Assembly (NCBI RefSeq): GCF_000016185.1
Contig: NC_011420.2
Location: forward strand, 1,322,501 to 1,386,500
DNA: 64,000 bases
Direction: 5' to 3'
Source: Rhodospirillum centenum SW
GTDB lineage: Bacteria; Pseudomonadota; Alphaproteobacteria; Azospirillales; Azospirillaceae
The translations under genes and the position numbers were made by a program. This document shows positions 33,150-42,224 of the stretch, one piece after another. A model generated the notes under the pieces. It was not told where the DNA came from and searched no databases. It saw nothing but the letters and a program-made list of their open reading frames with translations. Every line of letters begins with the position of its first letter. Positions within the stretch are counted from its first letter, which is position 1.

Positions 33150-34373
33150 TCACGAGGTCCTGTCCGCTTTCACCGGGCCGTTCTGCCGGCGCGCCCGCTC
33201 AAGGAACAGGCGGATGTTGCGGCAGGCCTGCCGGATGCGCTGGGTGTTCTCGACCAGCCCGAAGCGCACATGCCCGTCGCCGTATTCACCGAAGCCGATG
33301 CCCGGGGACACGGCCACCTGCGCTTCCTGGAGCAGCAGCTTGGCGAATTCCAGCGAGCCCAGCTCACGGAACGGCTCGGGGATCTCGGCCCAGACGAACA
33401 TGCTGGCGTTCGGCGACGGGACCTTCCAGCCCGCCTGGGCCAGCCCCTCGATCAGCACGTCGCGGCGCTGGCGGTACATCTCGCGGATTTCGGCCACACA
33501 GTCCTGCGGCCCGTTCAGCGCCGCGGTGGCCGCGACCTGGATCGGGGTGAAGGCGCCGTAATCCACGTATGATTTGAACTTGGCCAGGGCGCCGATCAGC
33601 TTCTTCGAGCCCACGCCGAAACCGACACGCCAGCCCGGCATGTTGTAGGTCTTGGACAGGCTGTTGAATTCGACCGTGATCGGCCGCGCCTCCGGGATCT
33701 GGAGAACCGACGGCGGCGGATTGCCGTTGAAATAGATCTCCGCATAGGCGATGTCGGACAGGATGTAGATGCCGTGCTTGAGGCACAGGTCCACGATCGG
33801 GCGGTAGAAGTCCAGCGTGACGGTCTGGCCCGTGGGGTTGGCCGGGAAGCTGACGATCAGGGCCGTCGGCTTCGGCACGCTGTGCCGGATCGCCCGTTCC
33901 AGGGCGGGAACGAAACCGTCCAGCCCGTCGCCCACCGGGATGTGGCGCAGGGCGGCGCCGGCCAGCATGAAGCCGAAGGGATGGATCGGGTAGCTGGGGT
34001 TCGGCACCAGGATGACGTCGCCCGGGCTGGTGATGGCCTGGGCGAGATTGGCCAAGCCCTCCTTCGACCCGATGGTGACGATCGCCTCCGTCTCCGGGTC
34101 GATGTCCACGTCGAAGCGGCGCTTGTAGTAGGCGCTGATCGCCTTGCGCAGGCCGGGGATGCCGCGGCTCTGGCTGTAGCGATGGGTCTTGGGGTTCTGC
34201 ACCGCCTCCACCAGCTTCGCCACGATGTGCGGCGGCGTCGGCTGGTCGGGGTTGCCCATCCCCAGATCGATGATGTCCTCACCGGCGGCCCGGGCCCGTG
34301 CCTTCATGGCGTTCACTTCGGCGAACACGTAGGGCGGCAATCGCTTGATGCGGTGGAACTCGGCGTCGCTCAT
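33150..34373 (-). CDS. Class I/II aminotransferase (AlaC / LL-DAP aminotransferase-like)
   Basis: 407 residues of fold-type I PLP aminotransferase: substrate-side IIDLGMGNPDQPTPPHIV, PLP contacts SFPANPTGQ, and the PLP lysine in EFNSLSKTYNMPGWR. The group includes glutamate-pyruvate aminotransferase AlaC and enzymes annotated as LL-diaminopimelate or aspartate aminotransferases. The position directly before hom favours an aspartate-family amino acid role, but substrate cannot be fixed from sequence. Confidence 0.9.
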   Translation of the reverse strand: MSDAEFHRIKRLPPYVFAEVNAMKARARAAGEDIIDLGMGNPDQPTPPHIVAKLVEAVQNPKTHRYSQSRGIPGLRKAISAYYKRRFDVDIDPETEAIVTIGSKEGLANLAQAITSPGDVILVPNPSYPIHPFGFMLAGAALRHIPVGDGLDGFVPALERAIRHSVPKPTALIVSFPANPTGQTVTLDFYRPIVDLCLKHGIYILSDIAYAEIYFNGNPPPSVLQIPEARPITVEFNSLSKTYNMPGWRVGFGVGSKKLIGALAKFKSYVDYGAFTPIQVAATAALNGPQDCVAEIREMYRQRRDVLIEGLAQAGWKVPSPNASMFVWAEIPEPFRELGSLEFAKLLLQEAQVAVSPGIGFGEYGDGHVRFGLVENTQRIRQACRNIRLFLERARRQNGPVKADRTS

Positions 34374-34462
34374 GGGATCGAGGCTGTCGCGGGTGGGAAG
34401 GACGCATATGTACCCCTGCGCCCCCGCCGAAGCGACAGGATTCTGGGCGCGGTCGGGCGGGG

Positions 34463-34888
34463 CTAGCGGTCGATGGGCTGCGGCACGGGCGGCGGCCCCT
34501 CGGGAACGGGCGGCGTCGCGGCAGTCCCCGCGCTGGACGCAGCCCCGCCCCCCACCGGACGCGCCCGGAGATCCGCCGCGGTGGCATCCCCGGAGTCGCG
34601 GTCAGCCTGCAGCCGGTCGAGCAGCGCCTGACGGTCGCCGGGGGTGGAGAACTCGGTCGGACGCGCCGGCACGCTGGCAAGGTTGGGGTAGCCCGTCACG
34701 GTCGGATCGGCACGCCGGACCGGGCGCTGGCCCGTGAGCACGGCCTGCGGATCGCTGCCCGCGGCAGCGGCATCCCGCGCGGGCGCTGGCCCGTCGGCGA
34801 AGACGATGCGGGGCAGGCGCACGTCGGCACAGCCGCCGAGCAACGCCAGCAGGGGAAGGGCCGCGAGAGCCCGGAAGCGGTTGAGCAT
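34463..34888 (-). CDS. Hypothetical lipoprotein
   Basis: 141 residues from ATG 34888. A type II signal peptide with lipobox LLGGC is followed by a low-complexity, Pro/Ala-rich mature part (GTAATPPVPEGPPPVPQPIDR), probably disordered. No conserved domain seen. Divergent from phaC, with a 211-nt gap. Confidence 0.75.
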   Translation of the reverse strand: MLNRFRALAALPLLALLGGCADVRLPRIVFADGPAPARDAAAAGSDPQAVLTGQRPVRRADPTVTGYPNLASVPARPTEFSTPGDRQALLDRLQADRDSGDATAADLRARPVGGGAASSAGTAATPPVPEGPPPVPQPIDR

Positions 34889-35099
34889 GAAGGGGCCGGT
34901 GTAACGCATGGCCGGATCGTGTATTAAATCCCCCGGGGCCGCAAGGCACCCGGTTCAGCCCGTCCGCCGCCGGGCAGGTATTCCGGAACCGAGGCCGGAG
35001 CACCGGAATGCCTGGATACCGGCGCGGAAATGCCGAAGCGGGACCATTGGGGCGTGCGTTCGTTTTCCGAGGGGCAACCGTCAGCCGAGGGATCGAGAC

Positions 35100-36893
35100 A
35101 TGGCCGAAAGCCAAGGCCCGGAGTTGAAAATTCCCGACCCGGTCGAGATGTCCCGCGCCATGGCGCGGATCGCCGAGCACAGCCAGCGCATCGTCACCGA
35201 GTTTCTTTCCCGTCACGCCGAGATCTCCGGCTCTGCCGACCCGCTCAACCTGGGCGGCGCCTTCCTGGAGATGACCAGCCGCATGATGGCCGACCCGGCC
35301 AAGCTGATGCAGGCGCAGGTCTCGCTCTGGCAGGACTACATGACGCTCTGGCAGCGCACGACCCAGCGTTTCCTGGGCGGCGAGGCGGAGCCGGTGATCC
35401 AGCCGGCCAAGGAGGATCGCCGCTTCAAGGACAGCGCCTGGAACGAGAACACGCTGTTCGACTTCATCAAGCAGTCCTATCTGCTGACCGCCCGCTTCAT
35501 GCAGGCGACCGTCCACGGCGTGGAGGGACTGGACGACAGGACCGCCCGGAAGCTGGACTTCTACACGCGCCAGTACGTGGACGCGATGGCGCCCAGCAAC
35601 TTCGTCATGACGAACCCCGAAGTGCTGCGCACCACCCTGGAGACCGGCGGCGAGAATCTGGTCAAGGGGCTGGAGAACCTGCTCGCCGACCTGGAGCGCG
35701 GCAAGGGTCAGCTCGCCATCTCCATGACCGACTATTCGAAGTTCGAGGTCGGCCGGAACATCGCCGTGACGCCGGGCAAGGTCGTCTTCCAGAACGACCT
35801 GATGCAGCTCATCCAGTACGCGCCGACGACGGAACAGGTCCACCGGCGGCCGCTGCTGATCATCCCGCCCTGGATCAACAAGTTCTACATCCTGGACCTG
35901 CGGCCGCAGAACAGCTTCGTGAAGTGGCTGACCGACCAGGGGCACACGGTCTTCATCGTCTCCTGGGTCAATCCGGGCGAGCATCTCTCCGACAAGACCT
36001 TCGAGGACTACATGGTCGAGGGGCCGCTGGCGGCGCTCGACGCCATGGAGGCCGCGACCGGGGAGCGTGAGGCCAATGTCATCGGCTACTGCCTGGGCGG
36101 GACGCTGCTGGCGAGCACGCTGTCCTACATGACCGCGCAGGGCGACGACCGGATCAAGAGCGCCATGTACCTCGTCACCCTGACGGACTTCTCCGAGCCG
36201 GGGGAACTGTCCGTCTTCATCGACGAGGAACAGCTCGCCGCCCTGGAGGAGCGGATGCGCAGCCAGGGCTTCCTGGACGGCTCCGCCATGGCGACGACCT
36301 TCAACATGCTGCGGGCGAACGACCTGATCTGGTCGTTCGTGGTGAACAACTACCTGCTGGGCAAGGACCCCTTCCCCTTCGACCTGCTGTACTGGAACAG
36401 CGACAGCACGCGGATGCCCGCCGCGATGCACAGCTTCTACCTGCGCAACATGTACCAGCGGAACCTGCTGGTGCAGCCGGGCGGGATCACGCTGAAGGGC
36501 GTGCCCATCGACCTGCGGCGGATCACGGTGCCGACCTTCATGCTCTCCACCCGCGAGGACCACATCGCCCCCTGGAAGAGCACCTATGCCGCAACGCAGC
36601 TCTATGGCGGGCCGGTGAAGTTCGTGCTGGCCGCCTCGGGCCACATCGCCGGCGTCGTCAACCCGCCCTCGGCGGAGAAGTACAGCCATTACCTGAACAC
36701 GAAGCTCCCCGCCTCCCCCGACAGCTGGTTCGAGGGGGCGAAGCAGGTGCCGGGGAGCTGGTGGCCGGAATACGGCAAGTGGGTCGCCCGGTACGGGGGC
36801 GGCAAGGTGCCGGCGCGGGTGCCCGGCGACGGCAGGCTGCCGGCACTGGAGGACGCGCCGGGCAGCTATGTGCGGGTCAAGAGCCTGGAGTAG
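35100..36893 (+). CDS. phaC: Class I poly(3-hydroxyalkanoate) synthase
   Basis: 597 residues, the class I size. It has the N-terminal PhaC domain (LMQAQVSLWQDYMTLWQ) and an alpha/beta hydrolase core. The catalytic Cys is in the lipase-like box GYCLGG at 36090-36092 (residue 331), the Asp in STREDHIAPW and the His in SGHIAGVVNP. It polymerises (R)-3-hydroxyacyl-CoA into storage polyester. ATG 35100 has an upstream purine-rich GAGGGATCGAGAC segment; the 34908 extension is not family-like. No phaA/B/R next to it. Confidence 0.96.
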   Translation: MAESQGPELKIPDPVEMSRAMARIAEHSQRIVTEFLSRHAEISGSADPLNLGGAFLEMTSRMMADPAKLMQAQVSLWQDYMTLWQRTTQRFLGGEAEPVIQPAKEDRRFKDSAWNENTLFDFIKQSYLLTARFMQATVHGVEGLDDRTARKLDFYTRQYVDAMAPSNFVMTNPEVLRTTLETGGENLVKGLENLLADLERGKGQLAISMTDYSKFEVGRNIAVTPGKVVFQNDLMQLIQYAPTTEQVHRRPLLIIPPWINKFYILDLRPQNSFVKWLTDQGHTVFIVSWVNPGEHLSDKTFEDYMVEGPLAALDAMEAATGEREANVIGYCLGGTLLASTLSYMTAQGDDRIKSAMYLVTLTDFSEPGELSVFIDEEQLAALEERMRSQGFLDGSAMATTFNMLRANDLIWSFVVNNYLLGKDPFPFDLLYWNSDSTRMPAAMHSFYLRNMYQRNLLVQPGGITLKGVPIDLRRITVPTFMLSTREDHIAPWKSTYAATQLYGGPVKFVLAASGHIAGVVNPPSAEKYSHYLNTKLPASPDSWFEGAKQVPGSWWPEYGKWVARYGGGKVPARVPGDGRLPALEDAPGSYVRVKSLE

Positions 36894-36902
36894 CAGCGAC
36901 CG

Positions 36903-36926
36903 GGCCGGCCGGGAAACCGGCCGGTC
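36903..36926. terminator. Hairpin between convergent genes
   Basis: CCGGCCGG-GAAA-CCGGCCGG, an 8-bp stem extended by two pairs, with a GNRA-like loop and no T-run. It lies just after phaC and before the end of the convergent carbonic anhydrase gene. Possible bidirectional terminator without a U-tract. Confidence 0.45.
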
Positions 36927-36942
36927 GTGACATGGGCGGCGG

Positions 36943-37506
36943 TCAGTCGGCCGCCGCCTGCCCCGGTGGGATGCCGTCCAGGGCCCCGCCGACCTCTCCC
37001 CTGTACTGCCGGGCGAGCGCGAGATAGTGCGGGATGGTGTGGCGGTGGACCATCAGGTCCTTCTCCGCGATCGGGCGCAGGAACTTCGCCGGGCTGCCGC
37101 CCCAGACCTCGCCCGTCTTCACTGTTTTGCCGGGGGTGACCAGGGCGCCGGCGGCCACCATGGCGCCGCCTGCCACCGTCACCTGATCCATGACGCAGGC
37201 CTTCATGCCGATGAAGGCCCCGCTCTCGATGGTGCAGCCGTGCAGCAGCGCGAGATGCCCCACCGTCACGTCGTCGCCGATGATGGTGCTGGTCAGCCCG
37301 CCGGTGCAGTGGATCACCGTGCCGTCCTGGATGTTCGTGCGCCGACCGATGCGGATCGGGTTGACGTCGCCGCGGATGGTGACACCGAACCAGATGTTGG
37401 CGTCCTCCGCGATCTCCACGTCGCCGATGATCGTCGCGTTCGCCAGGAAGGCGGACGGATGGATGCGGGGCAGGATGCCCTTGAAGGGCAGGATCGTCGG
37501 GGTCAT
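36943..37506 (-). CDS. Gamma-class carbonic anhydrase family protein
   Basis: 187 residues of left-handed beta-helix hexapeptide repeats (IIGDVEIAEDANIWFGV, IRIGRRTNIQDGTVIH). Metal-binding histidines are visible in DGTVIHCTGG and VGHLALLHGC, as in the YrdA/CaiE group of gamma carbonic anhydrase-like proteins. Many of these have weak or unknown activity. ATG 37506 begins the family N-terminus (TPTILPFKG) and overlaps the DUF29 gene by 4 nt. Confidence 0.92.
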   Translation of the reverse strand: MTPTILPFKGILPRIHPSAFLANATIIGDVEIAEDANIWFGVTIRGDVNPIRIGRRTNIQDGTVIHCTGGLTSTIIGDDVTVGHLALLHGCTIESGAFIGMKACVMDQVTVAGGAMVAAGALVTPGKTVKTGEVWGGSPAKFLRPIAEKDLMVHRHTIPHYLALARQYRGEVGGALDGIPPGQAAAD

Positions 37507-37985
37507 GCGTCGGTCTGTCCCTGTCGGTACACGGGAAGGAAGCCGTCGTCGAGGATCTCGTCGAGCGTATAGGGGCAGTCGGCCGGCAGCGCGACCGTCG
37601 CCTCGCCCTGGGCGGCCAGCCCCTCCTCCGCCAGCAGGACCGCCTGCCGCCACGCCCGGTCGAGGCGGACACGGTGGATCAGGCTCGGGCTGTCCTCAAG
37701 CTCGTCGCGGGCGTGGCCGCGATGCACCCGCACGCTGGCCCGCCAGAGGCGGCGGGGGGCGCTGGCGGGCGAATAGTCCAGCTTCAGAAGATGCTCGATG
37801 ATCCGGGCCAGAGCGCTCTCCAGCGCGCGGAGGCGGCCCCGTCCCATGTCCTCGATCTCCTCGGCAAGGTGCTCGAAGTCGATGCCGGGGGCGGGCCGCC
37901 CCGCGCCCGCGGCGCGCAGACGGGCGGCCTGATCCTGGGTCCAGGCGTAGAAGTCCGTCCCGTAGAGCGACAGATATCTGTCCAT
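37503..37985 (-). CDS. DUF29 family protein
   Basis: 160 residues with the DUF29 pattern: LYGTDFYAWTQDQAARLR at the start, then FEHLAEEIEDMGRGRLRALESALARIIEHLLKL and a Trp-containing RLWRASVR. These small helical proteins are common in cyanobacteria and alphaproteobacteria; function unknown. Coupled to the downstream carbonic anhydrase by a 4-nt overlap. Confidence 0.9.
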   Translation of the reverse strand: MDRYLSLYGTDFYAWTQDQAARLRAAGAGRPAPGIDFEHLAEEIEDMGRGRLRALESALARIIEHLLKLDYSPASAPRRLWRASVRVHRGHARDELEDSPSLIHRVRLDRAWRQAVLLAEEGLAAQGEATVALPADCPYTLDEILDDGFLPVYRQGQTDA

Positions 37986-38026
37986 GGCAGCCTCCTGGCC
38001 GGGAGAAGCCTACCAGACCTCCCCCG

Positions 38027-39079
38027 TCACGGGAACAGGGGCACCACCTCCAGGCCCGTCCGCTCGTCCAGACCGTAGAGCAGGTTCATGTTCTGGATCG
38101 CCTGACCCGAGGCGCCCTTCACCAGATTGTCGATGGCCGAGAGCACGATGGCGCGGCCCGGCAGCCGGTCGGCGAAGGCGTTCATCAGGCACAGATTGCT
38201 GCCGCGGACATGGCGGGTCTGTGGCGCCACACCCTCCGGCAGCACCTTGGCGAAGGGCTCTCCCGCATACTGCTCCGCCAGGGCGGCGCGCAGGTCGGCC
38301 GCGGTGACGCCGGGCTTCATCCGCACATAGATGCTGGTGAGGATGCCGCGGGTCATCGGCATCAGGTGCGGAGTGAAATTGACCATCACCGTGCGGCCGG
38401 CGGCGAGGCTCAGCCCCTGCTCGATCTCCGGCGCGTGGCGGTGGGAGGCGATGCCGTAGGCGTGGATGCCCTCCGCCACCTCACCGAACAGGTTCGCCTG
38501 CTTGGCGTCGCGCCCGGCGCCGGAGACACCGGACTTGGCGTCGATGATGATGTCGTCGGTCTCCACCAGATCACGCAGCAGCAGCGGGATGAGGGGAAGC
38601 TGCGCCGCCGTCGGGTAGCAGCCGGGATTGGCCACCAGCCGGGCACCCCGGACGCCCTGGCGGTTGATCTCGCACAGGCCGTAGACGGCCTCCCGCTGAA
38701 GCTCCGGCGCCCGATGGGCATGGCCGTACCACTGCGCATAGGTCTCCACGTCCGCGAGCCGGAAGTCGGCGGACAGGTCCACCACCTTCAGCGTCGCGGG
38801 CAGGCCGGCGATCACCTCCTGCGTCGTGCCGTGCGGCAGGGCGCAGAAGACGAGGTCGATGCCGGACCAGTCCACCTCGTCGATCCGGCAGAGGCGCGGC
38901 AGATCCTCGTGCATCAGGTGCGGGAACACCTCCGCCACCGGCTTGCCGGCCTGCCGCTCGCCCGTCAGCACGCGGATCGACGTGCGCGGATGGCGGACCA
39001 GCAGGCGCATCAGCTCGGCGCCGGTATAGCCGGACGCGCCCAGGACGGCGACACGGATCGGGGTGATGTCGGGTGTCAT
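38027..39079 (-). CDS. argC: N-acetyl-gamma-glutamyl-phosphate reductase
   Basis: 350 residues, long-type ArgC. NADP-binding GASGYTGAEL is at the N-terminus, the catalytic Cys in NPGCYPTAAQLPL, and the active-site His in the HRHAPEIEQ region. Third step of arginine synthesis: N-acetylglutamyl phosphate to the semialdehyde. It lies downstream of the acetyltransferase and rpsI, all on the minus strand, as in several alphaproteobacteria. Confidence 0.96.
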   Translation of the reverse strand: MTPDITPIRVAVLGASGYTGAELMRLLVRHPRTSIRVLTGERQAGKPVAEVFPHLMHEDLPRLCRIDEVDWSGIDLVFCALPHGTTQEVIAGLPATLKVVDLSADFRLADVETYAQWYGHAHRAPELQREAVYGLCEINRQGVRGARLVANPGCYPTAAQLPLIPLLLRDLVETDDIIIDAKSGVSGAGRDAKQANLFGEVAEGIHAYGIASHRHAPEIEQGLSLAAGRTVMVNFTPHLMPMTRGILTSIYVRMKPGVTAADLRAALAEQYAGEPFAKVLPEGVAPQTRHVRGSNLCLMNAFADRLPGRAIVLSAIDNLVKGASGQAIQNMNLLYGLDERTGLEVVPLFP

Positions 39080-39130
39080 GCGGCAACCTCTGGAAACGGA
39101 CGCGCGGGCGGCCCTTCCGCCAACGGCGCG

Positions 39131-39622
39131 TCAGAGAATGAGTTTCATGCCCTCGTGCGACGCCTCGAAACCGAGGCGGCGGTAGAAGCGGTGCGCGTCG
39201 GTGCGGCTCTTGTGGCTGGTGAGCTGGACCAGGCCGCAGCCATGGGCGCGGGCGAGGTCGATGGCGGCACCGATCAGCAGCGCCCCCAGCCCCCGGCCGC
39301 GCAGCCGGGCCGCGACCTGGACAGACTCAACGGTGCAGCGCCGCTGCCCCTTGCGGACGAGCGACCGGCCGTAGACGAGATGGGCGGTGCCCACCACCTC
39401 CCCGTCCAGGTCGAGGACGAGCAGCTCGCTGTTCGGGTCCAGCGCCATCTCATCGAACGCCTCGACATAGGGATCGAGGTCAGAGGAATCCTCCCGGGTC
39501 CGGCCCAGCACATCGTCGGCAAGCAGCGCCACGATGGCCGGGACATCCGCCCGGCGGGCGATCCGCACCAGCACCTTCTCACACACCGACGCGCCAGCGC
39601 CAGGGCTCTCCGTCTCCGACAT
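39131..39622 (-). CDS. GNAT family N-acetyltransferase
   Basis: 163 residues. The acetyl-CoA pyrophosphate-binding loop of motif A is RLRGRGLGALLIGAAI, with the beta-4 strand CTVESVQV before it and motif B DAHRFYRRLGFEASHEGM near the C-terminus. Substrate unknown. Lies between argC and the rpsI terminator, so it may have its own promoter or share readthrough. Confidence 0.88.
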   Translation of the reverse strand: MSETESPGAGASVCEKVLVRIARRADVPAIVALLADDVLGRTREDSSDLDPYVEAFDEMALDPNSELLVLDLDGEVVGTAHLVYGRSLVRKGQRRCTVESVQVAARLRGRGLGALLIGAAIDLARAHGCGLVQLTSHKSRTDAHRFYRRLGFEASHEGMKLIL

Positions 39623-39654
39623 GACTGCCTCCCGCCTGGGCCGCCCGGGGGCGG

Positions 39655-39690
39655 CAAAGAAAAAGGGGCGGCCCGCACGGGGCCGCCCCT
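39655..39690 (-). terminator. Terminator of rplM-rpsI
   Basis: AGGGGCGGCCC / GGGCCGCCCCT, a perfect 11-bp stem with a 5-nt loop. On the minus strand it is followed by TTTTCTTT. It lies 37 nt after the rpsI stop. Confidence 0.9.
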
Positions 39691-39726
39691 GGTCGCATAC
39701 CGGAAAAGCTCCGGAGCGTCCCGTGC

Positions 39727-40212
39727 TCAGCGCTTGGAGAACTGGAAGCTGCGGCGCGCCTTGGCGCGGCCGTACTTCTTGCGCTCCACGACGCGCGGGT
39801 CGCGGGTCAGCAGGCCGGCGGCCTTCAGCGCAGGGCGCAGGGCCGGCTCGTAGTAGGTCAGCGCCTTCGAGATGCCATGACGCAGCGCGCCGGCCTGGCC
39901 GGACAGGCCGCCACCGGACACGGTGCACATCACGTCGTACTGATCGACGCGGGCAACGATCGAGAAGGGCTGGTTGATCATCATGCGCAGCACGGGCCGG
40001 GCGAAGTAGACCCCCAGATCGCGGCCGTTGACGATGATCTTCCCGCTGCCGGGCTTGATCCACACGCGGGCGACGGCGTCCTTGCGCTTGCCGGTGGCGT
40101 AGGCGCGGCCTTCCTTGTCCAGCTTGGGCTCCTGCGGCTCGGCCGACAGGCCTGCCGGCTCGGCACCGGGACCCTGCTTCAGATCGGCGAGGCTGGTGAT
40201 GGTCTGGGCCAT
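39727..40212 (-). CDS. rpsI: 30S ribosomal protein S9
   Basis: 161 residues. The first about 35 are an alphaproteobacterial N-terminal extension rich in Gly/Pro/Glu. The S9 core runs from [21 protein letters not shown] to the basic tail RRSFQFSKR, whose last Arg contacts P-site tRNA. It follows rplM by 4 nt in the usual two-gene operon. Confidence 0.98.
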   Translation of the reverse strand: MAQTITSLADLKQGPGAEPAGLSAEPQEPKLDKEGRAYATGKRKDAVARVWIKPGSGKIIVNGRDLGVYFARPVLRMMINQPFSIVARVDQYDVMCTVSGGGLSGQAGALRHGISKALTYYEPALRPALKAAGLLTRDPRVVERKKYGRAKARRSFQFSKR

Positions 40213-40216
40213 GGGA

Positions 40217-40681
40217 TTACGCGCTCCGCTTATTCTTCGGGTTCATGGCGGCGACGTCCAGCACCTCGGGCTGCTGGGCCTCGTGGGGATGGGCGGTGCC
40301 GGCATAGACGCGCAGATTACCCATCTGGCGGCGGCCCAGCGGACCGCGCGGGACCATCCGCTCGACGGCCTTGATGATCACCCGCTCCGGGAACCGGCCG
40401 TCCAGGATCTGGCCCTTGGACCGACCCTTGATGCCGCCGGGATAGCCGGTGTGCCAGTAGAAGATGTCATCCTGCCGCTTGTTGCCGGTCAGCTTGACCT
40501 TCTCGGCATTGATGACGATCACGTTGTCGCCGCAGTCCATGTGCGGCGTGTAGGTCGGCTTGTGCTTGCCGCGCAGACGCATGGCGATCTGGCTGGCGAG
40601 CCGCCCGAGCACGAGGCCGTCGGCATCGATCAGAATCCACTTCTTCTCGATCTCGGACGGCTTGAGGGAGAGAGTCTTCAT
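40217..40681 (-). CDS. rplM: 50S ribosomal protein L13
   Basis: 154 residues with L13 signatures [31 protein letters not shown] and [29 protein letters not shown] 40681 matches the family start ([15 protein letters not shown]); a GTG 48 nt upstream is rejected. An early 23S rRNA-binding assembly protein. First gene of rplM-rpsI. Confidence 0.98.
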   Translation of the reverse strand: MKTLSLKPSEIEKKWILIDADGLVLGRLASQIAMRLRGKHKPTYTPHMDCGDNVIVINAEKVKLTGNKRQDDIFYWHTGYPGGIKGRSKGQILDGRFPERVIIKAVERMVPRGPLGRRQMGNLRVYAGTAHPHEAQQPEVLDVAAMNPKNKRSA

Positions 40682-40926
40682 CGGAGCACTCACAAGACAA
40701 AGGTCCAGGCCCGGCACCTGGACCGGCACCGGAACGGAGGGCTGTGTATGATGATACCGTTACGTCGTCAAGCCGCAAAAACGGCTGCCTGACAGATATC
40801 TACAAAACGGTATTCTGATACCATTTCCGCAAACCCATTGATATGAAAGACTTTTCTGAGACTGGAACCAACGCGCGGACGCACCGTTGCCGCTCCATCG
40901 TGGAATGACAACGATGGAGCGATCGG

Positions 40927-41181
40927 ATGTGGGGTAAAGGCGCGATGGCAATGGCCGCGGTGCTGCTGCTGGCAGGCTGCGGCAGCACGACGGAAGAGTC
41001 CGCCGCCAGCGGTGCCCTGGGCGGGGCTGCCGCGGGCGCGGTGGTGGGCGGGCCTGTGGGGGCCGTCGTCGGAGCGGCGGCCGGAGGCGGGGCCGGGACG
41101 GCCGTGGAAAAGGAACAGGACAAGGAAGCCACGCGCCGCGCGGACAGGGAAACGGCTCCGGCAACACCCCCGGCCCGGTAG
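40927..41181 (+). CDS. Glycine-zipper lipoprotein (copy 1)
   Basis: 84 residues: signal peptide, lipobox LLAGC, then a glycine-zipper stretch (GALGGAAAGAVVGGPVGAVVGAAAGGGAG) that could insert in the membrane, and a charged tail (KEQDKEATRRADRET). GGAG lies 7 nt before the ATG. It is paralogous to 41293-41511: both share GCGST.EE.AA.GALGGAA after the cleavage site. Function unknown, probably envelope. Confidence 0.78.
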   Translation: MWGKGAMAMAAVLLLAGCGSTTEESAASGALGGAAAGAVVGGPVGAVVGAAAGGGAGTAVEKEQDKEATRRADRETAPATPPAR

Positions 41182-41240
41182 CAGCCGCGACCGGCCCGAC
41201 ACCATCGGAACGGGAACAGCCGACCGTCTGCACCGTTGAC

Positions 41241-41284
41241 ACCCCGTCCGCAACCCCGTCCGCAACCCCGTCGAACCCCGTCGG
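41241..41284 (+). repeat. Short tandem repeat between the lipoprotein genes
   Basis: ACCCCGTCCGCA at 41241-41252 and 41253-41264, then shortened units ACCCCGTCGA and ACCCCGTCGG to 41284. It sits just before the ribosome site of the second lipoprotein gene. Confidence 0.8.
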
Positions 41285-41292
41285 AGGTTCCC

Positions 41293-41511
41293 ATGGAAAA
41301 GGTTCTCGGAATCGGCCTGTGCGCAGCGACCCTGGCGCTGACAGGCTGCGGGAGCACGATGGAAGAGCGCGCAGCCACCGGCGCGCTGGGAGGTGCCGCC
41401 GTCGGCGCCGCAACGACCGGCAGTCTGGGCGGTACGGCTGCGGGGGCCGTTCTCGGCGGTGGCGCCGGTGCTGTCTACCATGAGACGCGCAAGGGCGAGC
41501 GGGGCCGCTGA
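41293..41511 (+). CDS. Glycine-zipper lipoprotein (copy 2)
   Basis: 72 residues: signal peptide with lipobox ALTGC, a glycine zipper (GALGGAAVGAATTGSLGGTAAGAVLGGGAGAV) and a short basic tail. GGAGG lies 7 nt upstream. Tandem paralogue of the gene at 40927; it is shorter at the C-terminus. Confidence 0.78.
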   Translation: MEKVLGIGLCAATLALTGCGSTMEERAATGALGGAAVGAATTGSLGGTAAGAVLGGGAGAVYHETRKGERGR

Positions 41512-41530
41512 CGCCCCGCCTTCCCCTCTC

Positions 41531-41992
41531 CTATTCCTCCCCGTCCAGCACCGGCCGGCGGCCGGGGATGGCGTAGGCGCCTGTGGCATGCGCGACGGGA
41601 TCGGCCTCCCCGTCCGAGTGCAGAAGAATCTCGCCATAGGCCAGCTTCTTGCCCAGGCGCAGGACCCGCGCTTCAGCGATCAGGTCCTTCAGCGCCGGCT
41701 TGCGCAGGAAGTTGATGGTCATGTGGCTGGTCACCGCCAGCGGCACCGGGCCGATCATGCTGAGCACGGCGCCGTAGAGCGCCAGATCGGCCATGGCGAA
41801 CATGGTCGGCCCCGACAGCGTGCCGCCCGGCCGCACCATGTGCAGGTCCGGCGAGACCCGGACCCGGCAGCTTCCATGGTCCATGGCGTCGATCCGCATG
41901 CCCGATTTCGCCACCTGCGGCATGCTCTCGGCCAGCATGGCCTCGAACCCTTCCTTCGTCAGGGCGGGCAGCGTCCTCACCTCGTCCGGCAT
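41531..41992 (-). CDS. Hotdog-fold acyl-CoA thioesterase (PaaI-like)
   Basis: 153 residues with the hotdog segment HMVRPGGTLSGPTMFAMADLALYGAVLSMIG and the following TSHMTINFLRKPA strand, typical of PaaI/YdiI-type thioesterases. Likely hydrolyses acyl-CoA. Converges on the lipoprotein genes and diverges from the enoyl-CoA hydratase, which also points to acyl-CoA metabolism. Confidence 0.88.
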   Translation of the reverse strand: MPDEVRTLPALTKEGFEAMLAESMPQVAKSGMRIDAMDHGSCRVRVSPDLHMVRPGGTLSGPTMFAMADLALYGAVLSMIGPVPLAVTSHMTINFLRKPALKDLIAEARVLRLGKKLAYGEILLHSDGEADPVAHATGAYAIPGRRPVLDGEE

Positions 41993-42224
41993 GTATCCTC
42001 CCGTTCTTCGTTGCGGCGCGGCCGGCGCCGGTCTGTTCCTTATAGACGAGGGAGCCGGGCAGGCTGAACCGGGGGCTTTTCACTTGTCCATTTTGTGATT
42101 TTCGTGATTACACATTCGCTATCCGCAAATTCCGCTTGCCAGCGGCCCCTCCCTGGTCTTTGCTGCCATGGCTGATAGGATGCGGGCTCCGGCCGACCGC
42201 GGCCGCGCATTCCAGGAGCCTGTC

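Noticed and set aside
40749-40822. Inverted ATACCGTT/AACGGTAT and GGTAT-TCTG-ATACC upstream of rplM
   Set aside because: Short arms at the edge of chance; position relative to any promoter is unclear, so not annotated as an operator.
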